DNA from: an uncultured Flavobacteriaceae bacterium
GTDB taxonomy: Bacteria > Bacteroidota > Bacteroidia > Flavobacteriales > Flavobacteriaceae
Length of the DNA stretch: 64,000 nt
Direction: 5' to 3'
Assembly (NCBI GenBank): GCA_947504035.1
Contig: CANNGA010000014.1
Location: 58,339 to 122,338 of the forward strand
The notes beneath the pieces were generated by a model. The model was not told the DNA's origin. It searched no databases and was given only the letters and a program-made list of their open reading frames with translations. Each line of letters begins with the position of its first letter. Position 1 is the stretch's first letter. Both the position numbers and the translations under genes were made by a program. This document shows positions 17,468 through 25,153 of the stretch, one piece after another.

Positions 17468-19630
17468 GTGAATGTTAAATACCTCATGCTACTATTAAGT
17501 TTGTACTGCAGCCTAGTATATAGCCAAAAAATAATAGAGCGTCCAGATTTAGGAATTAATAATTATCCTGGAGATATTGTTAAAGTGGAAGTTTTAGCGC
17601 AAAGTACGTTGGTGTATTTTAAGCTTAAAGGAAAGCCAGGGGAAACACTTCCAGAGCATCAAAATGCTTACATCGTAGATGTTGCGACTCAAATAGAATT
17701 AAAGGTTATTAAGGCAGAGGGCATTCGTTTAGGGGCAAAAAATACAATGCCCAGCACAGGAGTGCTTTCGTATACATTACAATTTCCTAAGTTAAAACCT
17801 GAAACAAAATGGATTGATTTTATTTCGGGTAAAACAAAGAAAAGTTGGTTTATATATGCTGCTTTTTTAGGAGAAAAGGATAAAGCTGTTCCAAAAGCTG
17901 TGAAGACTTGGTTAGATAAAGAGGTGTCAACGCCTACCAAAGCGCCTTTAAAAGATTACACAACAGATGCTTTTTTTAATAAAAACAAAGGGCGATTAGT
18001 GGGATATATAAAAGGGTATTCTTCTCGATTAGGATTTAAAACAGGTATAATATATGCTAAAAATAAGGTTACAAGAGAACAATACCCTATTGTGGTGCCC
18101 GTTGCTGAAAATGGACGTTTTGAAATTGATGTGCCACTGTCGCATCCCTCTTCTTTTTCATTAAAATTTGGTAAGATAAAAAGGTGTTCAGTGTACTTAG
18201 AACCCGAACAAACTCTTGCAGTTATAGTTGGTGCTAAAAATTACTATTTAGGGGCTTTAGCAGAAACAGCTAAAGAATTATCTGCATTTCGATTGATACG
18301 AATGTCTGGCCGTAACTTTAAAAAACACATAACAACATTAAAACCAAAAATATTTAAAAAGCGTCAACTTGCAATTTATAAACGCAATGAGGCAAAAATA
18401 GAGGCTTATTTAAAGGCGCATAATATAAAACCAAATTCTAAATCTGCGATTTTGTTGCGGCATAAAAATGAAATGGCAAATGCAAGTAACTTGATAGATT
18501 TTGAAAAGAGAAGAAGTAGGGCTCTAGAAAAGGATAGCACTAATTTAGTGTTAAAGACTACAGCAGATGCATCGTATTATGATTTTTTACAGAATATTGA
18601 TTTTAATGCTAAAAGTCTTTTGGTATTAGAAGATTTTTCAAAATTTATTAACCGTTTAGAATTTTCTAATCCTCTAATTGTTTCACCTAAACGTGATATT
18701 ATACGGTCCAAAACAACATTTGAAACCTATCTTGAAGAAGAAGGTATTACGATAACAGCGGCAGATAAAGCGCATCAAGCCAGCCGTAGCAGTAAGAAAA
18801 TCGTATCGACAAAAGAATATTATGCGCATTTCGATAAATTTAGTGCTATTTACAAGAAAGCACATGTAGACTACGTTGCAAAATACGTGACGCCTTTACG
18901 TGAAGATGGTGCGGGTAATTTTTTGCTTGAGAAATGGCGTTTAAGAGACTCCGTACTTGTTAATACGTTTCATAAAGCTAAAGGTTTAGTTTACGATGTT
19001 ACAAAAATTAGAGCGCTAGATTACGATTTAAAACAAATTAATAATGCGGAAAACGCCAAGACCTATTGGGAGGCTTTAAGTGCGCAGATAAAACACCCTT
19101 TTTTAAAGGAAGAAGGTGCGCGTTTTGTGGCTAAAATGTACCCTAATATACCGCAAATGTCTAAAACAGGAATAGATGGTAAAGCGCGTCATACTGCGAA
19201 AATAGAACCTACTGTACATGATTTACCAGAAGGTAAGGGTAAATCTATCTTTGAAAAGATAATAGCGCCTCATAAAGGTAAAATAGTGTTTGTAGATTTC
19301 TGGGCGACTTGGTGTGGGCCTTGTGTTTTTGGAATTAAGAATATGGAAGAGACGCGTAAGAAATATGCTAATCAAAACGATTTTGATTTTGTTTTTATAA
19401 CAGGCGAGTCATCTCCCGAAAAAAAATATAATGCTTTTATAGCAGATCAAGACTTAAAAAATACAACACGTTTGTCTGAAGATGAATTTAATTATTTACG
19501 ACAATTGTTTGAATTCAATGGGATACCGCGTTATATTTTGGTAGATAAAAACGGTAATGTAGTGAATACCAATTTTTCTATGTATCGTTTTAATGAGCAA
19601 CTCGACACTATTTTAGAAACCTATAAATAG
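17468..19630 (+). CDS. Secreted TlpA-like thioredoxin-fold protein with cluster-specific N-terminal domains
   Basis: A 720-residue protein. GTG at 17468 gives the signal MNVKYLMLLLSLYCSLVYSQ; ATG at 17486 is an alternative. Residues ~20-140 match the N-terminal module of the first cluster gene. Residues ~180-270 carry a module (AENGRFEIDVPLSHPSSF ... YLEPEQTLAVIVGAKNYYLG) shared with the next gene. A long helical, lysine-rich middle follows. The C-terminal ~140 residues are a TlpA/ResA-type thioredoxin domain: VFVDFWATWCGPC (Cys616 and Cys619), then GIPRYILVDKNGNV with the cis-proline region. By analogy it would reduce disulfides or maintain thiols in the periplasm. Its partner substrates are unknown. 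Confidence 0.85.
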   Translation: MNVKYLMLLLSLYCSLVYSQKIIERPDLGINNYPGDIVKVEVLAQSTLVYFKLKGKPGETLPEHQNAYIVDVATQIELKVIKAEGIRLGAKNTMPSTGVLSYTLQFPKLKPETKWIDFISGKTKKSWFIYAAFLGEKDKAVPKAVKTWLDKEVSTPTKAPLKDYTTDAFFNKNKGRLVGYIKGYSSRLGFKTGIIYAKNKVTREQYPIVVPVAENGRFEIDVPLSHPSSFSLKFGKIKRCSVYLEPEQTLAVIVGAKNYYLGALAETAKELSAFRLIRMSGRNFKKHITTLKPKIFKKRQLAIYKRNEAKIEAYLKAHNIKPNSKSAILLRHKNEMANASNLIDFEKRRSRALEKDSTNLVLKTTADASYYDFLQNIDFNAKSLLVLEDFSKFINRLEFSNPLIVSPKRDIIRSKTTFETYLEEEGITITAADKAHQASRSSKKIVSTKEYYAHFDKFSAIYKKAHVDYVAKYVTPLREDGAGNFLLEKWRLRDSVLVNTFHKAKGLVYDVTKIRALDYDLKQINNAENAKTYWEALSAQIKHPFLKEEGARFVAKMYPNIPQMSKTGIDGKARHTAKIEPTVHDLPEGKGKSIFEKIIAPHKGKIVFVDFWATWCGPCVFGIKNMEETRKKYANQNDFDFVFITGESSPEKKYNAFIADQDLKNTTRLSEDEFNYLRQLFEFNGIPRYILVDKNGNVVNTNFSMYRFNEQLDTILETYK

Positions 19631-19662
19631 ATCGATAATTGTTTACGCTTTTTAATTTAATT

Positions 19663-21453
19663 ATGATAACAGTAAAAAAAAGTAAACAGAGCCTATTGTT
19701 AATGGCTTTGCTGTTTGTTAAGACATTAGTTATATCGCAAAGTATATCTAAAATTCAAGATGCGGTAGTGCAATTGCCAGACGAATTAATAGGAAGTTGG
19801 CTTTTAGCAGATGGCAGTCGTCAATTTTATTATGGTTTTTATACTAAAAAGGCCGTTTTTAGTCGCAAAATATGGGATTATAAGTCAGTAGATGTCAATG
19901 GGAAACGTATAAAAATTACTTTACAAAACAATAACGAAGAAAAACATATTTATGCAGAATTAAAAAGAAATAAAAAGGCATACATTGGTGATACACCAAA
20001 CAATTTAAAAATGTACAGTCTTAAGCCTAAAGCAAATTCAAGATATAAAGAGAAAAACGATATACCCTATAAAGGCACATTGTTTAAAAGTGGAATGGTG
20101 ATGTATTCGGGTGTAATTGTAGACTATGAAACGCAGGGAAAAACGAATGAAGGCATTATTGTTTTAGTGAATAACATAATTACTGGTGTAGAAGAAACGT
20201 ATAAGGCAGAAATAACACCAAACGGATATTTTTCTACAGTATTTCCTGTGACACACCCACAACAAGTAAAGATTAAATTACCGCATTATCAAATGCATGT
20301 TTTTGTGATTCCAGATAAAGAAACGTTTCATGTTGTTCAAGATAAAGCGTCTTATTTTATGGGGGATTGTGCGCAAATAAATTCAGATTTAAATTTGGTA
20401 GATTTAGATGACGTACTTCAAATGCACAACGTTATAGAGCGAATAGGTACAATGTCTCCAAAAGTCTATAAGAAATTGTGTTTTGATAAACGAGATGCAG
20501 CAAAACAACAATTAAAAGCGATTAAAAATAAATATGCTATATGTGCTAAAGCTTTTCAAATTAAAACCTTAGATATAGACTATAAAACACTTTGTAATAT
20601 TTTAGAATATCAAAGATATAGATTTACACTAGTGAGAGAAAACAAAAAAATAAAGAATGGGGAAAGCAAAAAACCTTATAAAAAGGTTAGGGTAAAAAAA
20701 GGCTATTATAATTTTATAAATGAAACCCATTTAAAAAAGGAAGTAGCTGTTTTGTCTAAAAATTATTATGATTTTATAGATCGATTAGGACATAAAAAAC
20801 GTTTATTTAGAAAAAAGGGGGCTAGATTAGACCTCCCAGAAATAGGTAATGCTTTACAGGAAATAGGGTATACGTTAACAGACCAAGAGGTGTATTTATT
20901 AGAAGTCTATAGAAAAATTGGTAGATTAAATGAGAGATTGCCGCTTTCTATAGTAGAAGCACAAGCCCAAATTATTAACGAACATCGCGAGAACTATTTA
21001 AAATATTACGGTGAAACATTGGGGGATTTTATAAAGAATAAAAGTATTTCAGCCAGTGTAGCTAGGTATTTAAAAGCACGTGATAGTATTAGTCTAGAAG
21101 AACAAAATTTTATAAAGAGCCTTAACTATCGACACGAAGGCGAAGCAACTACAGCAGTAAACGTATTCAAACAAATTTGTGGAGGGTTTGAAAAAGAATT
21201 TTATAAGAGGTATAAAAATGAAATACCTAAAATAAAGGCGAGTCGAGAACGCGATGCAGGAATAGATGGTTTTAAAGCACATTATGGCGTTTCTGAGGGG
21301 TTAGTTTTCGATCTCATGATATCTCAAAGCGTAAGCGAATATATGTTAGCATTTTATGTGTATTCGAAAGCGCGACTAGAAGTCGTGCGTCAAAAAATTA
21401 AAACGCCTTTTGTTTTTAAATATCTAGAAATGTTAAATGAAAGGGGGAAGTAG
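19663..21453 (+). CDS. Secreted thioredoxin-less paralogue closing the LytTR cluster
   Basis: I start at the ATG at 19663 (signal MITVKKSKQSLLLMALLFVKTLVISQ); the frame opens earlier only with a TTG. The protein has 596 residues. It begins with the LPDELIGSWLLADGS motif seen in the kinase and the first gene. It then follows the same order as the upstream gene: a PNGYFSTVFPVTHPQQVKI ... VIPDKETFHVVQDKASYFMGD module, then a long charged helical region. It ends with SEGLVFDLMISQSVSEY, comparable to KGLVYDVTKIRALDY upstream, exactly where the neighbour begins its thioredoxin domain. It has no Cys-x-x-Cys. Function is unknown; it may be a scaffold or binding counterpart. Confidence 0.75.
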   Translation: MITVKKSKQSLLLMALLFVKTLVISQSISKIQDAVVQLPDELIGSWLLADGSRQFYYGFYTKKAVFSRKIWDYKSVDVNGKRIKITLQNNNEEKHIYAELKRNKKAYIGDTPNNLKMYSLKPKANSRYKEKNDIPYKGTLFKSGMVMYSGVIVDYETQGKTNEGIIVLVNNIITGVEETYKAEITPNGYFSTVFPVTHPQQVKIKLPHYQMHVFVIPDKETFHVVQDKASYFMGDCAQINSDLNLVDLDDVLQMHNVIERIGTMSPKVYKKLCFDKRDAAKQQLKAIKNKYAICAKAFQIKTLDIDYKTLCNILEYQRYRFTLVRENKKIKNGESKKPYKKVRVKKGYYNFINETHLKKEVAVLSKNYYDFIDRLGHKKRLFRKKGARLDLPEIGNALQEIGYTLTDQEVYLLEVYRKIGRLNERLPLSIVEAQAQIINEHRENYLKYYGETLGDFIKNKSISASVARYLKARDSISLEEQNFIKSLNYRHEGEATTAVNVFKQICGGFEKEFYKRYKNEIPKIKASRERDAGIDGFKAHYGVSEGLVFDLMISQSVSEYMLAFYVYSKARLEVVRQKIKTPFVFKYLEMLNERGK

Positions 21454-21486
21454 GTTATGTGCTAGTTCATAAAATAAGTTGACAAA

Positions 21487-22374
21487 TCACCAACTTCCAG
21501 AAGCACCGCCGCCGCCGAAACCTCCGCCGCCGAAACCACCACTAAAGCCACCGCCACTACCACCAGAAGACCAACCACCACCAGAACCCCAGCCCCTAGA
21601 AGAACCACGGTTATAACTACCGCGCCCCATGCCACTTAATATAATAGCTTCGAGAATATCTGAAGAGTTAGACCTGCGGCCCCCATTACGTCCGCCGCCG
21701 CCGCGTTTATTTTTAGAAATAGAAACTAAAATGATGATAAATATAAATACAAGAAGGAAGATAAGGCCAATAGGAAACTCGTTGCGCGCTTTAGGTTTGC
21801 GCTTCGCCTTATATTCCCCATTCATGACTTTGAAAATGGAGTTGATACCATTGTTCAATCCGCCATAATAATTATTCTGTTTAAAGAACGGAATGATATC
21901 TCTGGTAATGATGCGTTTAGAGAGCGCGTCTGTTAATAGGTGTTCTACACCATATCCCGTGTTGATAGCAATTTTACGGTCATTTTTGGCTAATAAAATT
22001 AAGATGCCATTATCCTCCTTAGCTTGGCCGATACCCCAAGCTTGTCCCCATTGGGCTCCCAAATAATTGATGTTTTCGCCTTGCGTAGAGCTTATAATGG
22101 CAACTACAATTTGGGTAGAGGTAGAATCGGCATAGTTTAAAAGTTTTTGTTCTAAACTTTTATTTTGAGATGCCGATAAAAGTTGCACCTCATCATAGAC
22201 ACTTGTTTGTAATTTTGGCTTTTTAGGGATATTGTATTGTGCATGCGAAAAGCCATAAATGAGCAATACCATGCCTAATAAAACAGGTGTTAAGCTGTCT
22301 TTAAAACAACTTGCAATGTGTAATTTATAAAAAGAATACCGTGTACTTAACATCTTAGCCCTTAGAAATTTCAT
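21487..22374 (-). CDS. TPM-domain membrane protein with glycine-rich tail (YgcG type)
   Basis: A 295-residue protein. The start is uncertain: the first ~30 residues are polar and a good signal begins later (VLLGMVLLIYGFSHAQ). Residues ~55-180 are the TPM fold (VYDEVQLLSASQNKSLEQKL, TSTQIVVAIISSTQG, WGIGQAKEDNGILILLAKNDRKIAINTGYGVEHLLTD). A transmembrane helix lies near 203-219 (IGLIFLLVFIFIIILVS), followed by a Gly/Ser-rich tail of about 70 residues (repeated GGGFGGG-type runs). TPM proteins are proposed to act in envelope or photosystem maintenance; the bacterial role is not settled. It overlaps the upstream TPM gene by 20 bases and forms a lemA-TPM-TPM operon. Confidence 0.88.
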   Translation of the reverse strand: MKFLRAKMLSTRYSFYKLHIASCFKDSLTPVLLGMVLLIYGFSHAQYNIPKKPKLQTSVYDEVQLLSASQNKSLEQKLLNYADSTSTQIVVAIISSTQGENINYLGAQWGQAWGIGQAKEDNGILILLAKNDRKIAINTGYGVEHLLTDALSKRIITRDIIPFFKQNNYYGGLNNGINSIFKVMNGEYKAKRKPKARNEFPIGLIFLLVFIFIIILVSISKNKRGGGGRNGGRRSNSSDILEAIILSGMGRGSYNRGSSRGWGSGGGWSSGGSGGGFSGGFGGGGFGGGGASGSW

Positions 22375-22792
22375 TAGTCAACTCGTTAGTATCATCATCA
22401 GTATAAGGGAAATACGATTTAAGCGCAGCCCCCGCTTTAGTTATCCCCTCGACAAGCCCTTGTTTAAAATCTCCTGTCTTAAAATAAAATAGTATTTCTT
22501 CCTTGATAGCATCCCAAAAATTATCAGCGACAACAGTGTTTATACCTTTGTCACCATAAATAGCAAACGTTTTATCTTCTACAGCAACGTAAATAAGGAC
22601 TGCATTTCTTAGTCTGGTATTGTCCATTTTAAGCATATGAAAGACCTCTAAAGCGCGATGTGTAACATCGCCTTTAAAGGTGTTCTCTATGTGTACACGA
22701 ATTTCGCCAGAGGTGTCCAACTCTGCCAAGCGAATCGCTTCTACAATAGCTTGTTCTTCGGTAGAAGATAAGAATTTTTCAATACTCGCCAT
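22355..22792 (-). CDS. Short TPM-domain protein
   Basis: A 145-residue protein consisting of one TPM domain: IVEAIRLAELDTSGEIRVHIE, VLIYVAVEDKTFAIYGDKGIN, FWDAIKEEILFYFKTGDFKQGLVEGI. It has no signal peptide or membrane helix, unlike its neighbour. It is read 17 bases after lemA and overlaps the next TPM gene by 20 bases, so the three are translationally linked. The lemA-TPM-TPM order is common in Bacteroidota. The molecular function is unknown. Confidence 0.9.
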   Translation of the reverse strand: MASIEKFLSSTEEQAIVEAIRLAELDTSGEIRVHIENTFKGDVTHRALEVFHMLKMDNTRLRNAVLIYVAVEDKTFAIYGDKGINTVVADNFWDAIKEEILFYFKTGDFKQGLVEGITKAGAALKSYFPYTDDDTNELTNEISKG

Positions 22793-22809
22793 ATAAGAGG
22801 TATGCTATT

Positions 22810-23406
22810 TTATTTAAAATCGAAATTAACGTCAGGTGCTTTTTCAGCGCCAGATTCAGCTTTGAAATAACTCATGCTTTCAAAATTGAAAAGACCAGCC
22901 AATAAAGAGTTAGGAAATGTTTTGATGTGCTTATTGTAGGGCTCTACGGTTTCGTTAAAACGATCTCTAGCAACATTAATTCTGTTTTCAGTCCCTTCAA
23001 TTTGGCTTTGCAATTCTAAAAAATTCTGATTTGCTTTTAAATCTGGATAACGTTCTACAGTTACTAATAAACTTTTTAATGCTCCGGATAAACCACTCTG
23101 TACTTCACTAAATTTAGCCAGTTGTTCTTGAGAAAGATTAGAGGGGTCAATATTCATAGATGTCGCTTTGGCTCTAGTTTCTATAACATCCTTTAAAGTT
23201 CCTCTTTCAAAATCTGCTGCGCCTTGTACCGTTTTAACAAGATTGCCAATAAGGTCGTTTCTACGTTGATAGCTACTTTCTACATTGGCCCATGTTTTTG
23301 ATGCCGTTTCTTTATAATTTACTGCCGTATTGTTAAAGCCTTTTCCCCAAGAATAAAGACCGATAGCTAGGATTCCTATAACAATCCATGGTAAAAATTT
23401 CTTCAT
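22810..23406 (-). CDS. lemA: LemA family membrane protein
   Basis: A 198-residue protein with one N-terminal membrane anchor (KFLPWIVIGILAIGLYSWG), followed by the helical LemA domain: WANVESSYQRRNDLIGNLVKTV, LSGALKSLLVTVERYPDLKAN, NFLELQSQIEGTENRINVARDRFN and the closing ETVEPYNKHIKTFPNSLLAG. LemA proteins have an N-out helical bundle and unknown biochemical function. It is the first gene of the operon with the two TPM genes. Confidence 0.96.
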   Translation of the reverse strand: MKKFLPWIVIGILAIGLYSWGKGFNNTAVNYKETASKTWANVESSYQRRNDLIGNLVKTVQGAADFERGTLKDVIETRAKATSMNIDPSNLSQEQLAKFSEVQSGLSGALKSLLVTVERYPDLKANQNFLELQSQIEGTENRINVARDRFNETVEPYNKHIKTFPNSLLAGLFNFESMSYFKAESGAEKAPDVNFDFK

Positions 23407-23481
23407 GATTTTAGTGTGTTATTAAGTTGATGTATATATTTAGACTCTATTTTTTTATAAAAGTTACTATAAAATTCAGAA

Positions 23482-23811
23482 TTAGAGCTGTGCTTTAATT
23501 TTAAGCAGCTGATTTTTAATATCCTCTAATTTATTGATAATTTCAAAATTACTTAAAGCTTCTTTTTTTTCTTCTTTTAAATGCAGCTTAGCACCTTCTA
23601 ATGTAAAACCACGCTCTTTAACGAGATGGTATATAAACTTTAGGTGCTTAATATCTTCGGGGGTAAACTTTCGATTGCCTTTAGCGTTCTTTTTAGGTTT
23701 TAAAACATCAAATTCCTTTTCCCAAAACCGAATTAGAGAAGCGTTTACGCCAAAAGCTTTGGCAACTTCGCCAATAGCATAATATCGTTTTTCGGGTAGG
23801 TCTATTTGCAT
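23482..23811 (-). CDS. MerR-type transcriptional regulator
   Basis: A 109-residue protein with a MerR helix-turn-helix: YYAIGEVAKAFGVNASLIRFWEKEFDVLKPKKN, followed by the wing (GNRKFTPEDIKHLKFIYHLVKERGFTLEGAKLHL). A short leucine/lysine coiled coil at the C-terminus should mediate dimerisation. There is no effector domain. Its start codon overlaps the stop of the M23 peptidase gene, indicating translational coupling. This pairing recurs in Flavobacteriia. The targets are unknown. Confidence 0.93.
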   Translation of the reverse strand: MQIDLPEKRYYAIGEVAKAFGVNASLIRFWEKEFDVLKPKKNAKGNRKFTPEDIKHLKFIYHLVKERGFTLEGAKLHLKEEKKEALSNFEIINKLEDIKNQLLKIKAQL

Positions 23812-24782
23812 TAATCCAGAGATTGATTTTCTAAAGACGCGTGTTGTAATAGTTTGTTGAATTCTTCAGCCGTTAAACTACCGTAGTAAAAGTTAATAGG
23901 GTTAATGCGGTTACCGTCTTTAAAGATTTCATAATGAAGGTGAGGGCCTTGCGAGCGCCCAGTACTGCCAACAAGCCCAATTAAATCGCCTCGTCTTACT
24001 TTTTGATTTTTCTTAACTTTATATTTATACAAATGGGCATATAGGCTTACATAACCAAAACCATGATCTATGCGTATGTGTTTCCCATACCCGCTAGATC
24101 CAGAGTCTGCACGTACTACAACGCCATCGCCACTCGCATAAACAGCAGACCCTCTAGGCGCCGTAAAATCCATACCCCAGTGCATCTTTCTGGCCTTTGT
24201 AAAAGGATCTGATCGCATACCATACCCAGAAGCCATACGTGTTAAATCTTCATTGCTTACAGGTTGAATAGCAGGGATAGCAGCAAGCAATTTTTCCTTC
24301 TCTTCTGCTAAAATTGCAATCTCATCTAAGGATTTAGATTGTACTACGATTTGTTTCTGTAAAACATCTAAGCGTTTACTGGTTTCTACAATCAATGAAG
24401 AGTTGTCATAGCCCTCTAAGTTTTTATAACGATTGATGCCTCCAAAACCAGCACGTCTTTGTTCTTCAGGAATGGGATTAGCTTCAAAATATACTCGGTA
24501 TATGTTATTATCGCGGTCCTCAATATTGGCTAAAACCGTTTCGGCTTCAGTCATTTTTTTATTCAACAAATCAAATTGCAACTCCATATTAGACAATTCA
24601 CGTTTTAAGGCTTTTTCTTTTGGAGATTCAAAATAATGTCCCGTAATAAAAACAAACAAAAAAGAGAATAATGCCGCAGCGAGAAGAAAGACGATAACGT
24701 ACTTTGCAGTGTCACGTTTTTTACGTTCTATTTTTCGATACGATAACGTTTCTGGATCGTAATAATATTTTACCTTACTCAT
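23811..24782 (-). CDS. M23 family peptidoglycan endopeptidase, membrane anchored
   Basis: A 323-residue protein with a single N-terminal membrane helix (~28-48), a periplasmic coiled coil (~55-90 and ~130-170), and a C-terminal LytM/M23 domain. The zinc ligands are visible: HWGMD (His201, Asp205) and GPHLHYE (His281/His283), with YAH (His250) as a catalytic partner. It should cut or help remodel peptidoglycan cross-links and is not degenerate. The MerR gene downstream overlaps by one base. Confidence 0.95.
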   Translation of the reverse strand: MSKVKYYYDPETLSYRKIERKKRDTAKYVIVFLLAAALFSFLFVFITGHYFESPKEKALKRELSNMELQFDLLNKKMTEAETVLANIEDRDNNIYRVYFEANPIPEEQRRAGFGGINRYKNLEGYDNSSLIVETSKRLDVLQKQIVVQSKSLDEIAILAEEKEKLLAAIPAIQPVSNEDLTRMASGYGMRSDPFTKARKMHWGMDFTAPRGSAVYASGDGVVVRADSGSSGYGKHIRIDHGFGYVSLYAHLYKYKVKKNQKVRRGDLIGLVGSTGRSQGPHLHYEIFKDGNRINPINFYYGSLTAEEFNKLLQHASLENQSLD

Positions 24783-25153
24783 TACTTAAAATATGCTATT
24801 TTTGCAGCTTATAATTTAATAGAAATCCGTTATTTCTAAACTTAAACGATAAATACTATTCATATAGTATTGGTGTTATACAACAATACCAGTATTAAAA
24901 TAGAGCTATCTCTACCAAAGTTCGATGATAACTTAGCGAGTAAAGATAAAAATTGTTTTGTAAATGAATTGGTTTAAGTTGTTTTGATTACAGTAAAACC
25001 TAATGTTTTGTTGCTTCAAAAGGCTTTTTTAAGGTTGTGTTGTACACGTTGTCCCTTTAAAAAGTTAAAAAGTAATTTGAAATTGAAGCCTGCAGTGATA
25101 GGAAACCTGTAAGATAGTTTTAGAGTTTAACGTTAAAGCGCACAATTAGCTAC
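24783..25153 (+). other. 371-base intergenic region upstream of alaS
   Basis: No convincing gene. A TATTTTTG box at 24797-24804 faces alaS and would give a leader of about 350 bases if used. Short inverted repeats (TACTATTCATATAGTA near 24856) are present. A 42-codon open stretch (24849-24977) has no start with support. Confidence 0.5.

Noticed and set aside
21487..21690. Gly/Ser repeat region as a mobile or recombination repeat
   Set aside because: The glycine-rich tail is normal for this TPM protein type.
24849..24977. 42-codon open frame upstream of alaS reading NTIHIVLVLYNN...
   Set aside because: No recognised family, no ribosome-binding support and only GTG/TTG starts. A stretch this long is not rare by chance in AT-rich DNA.
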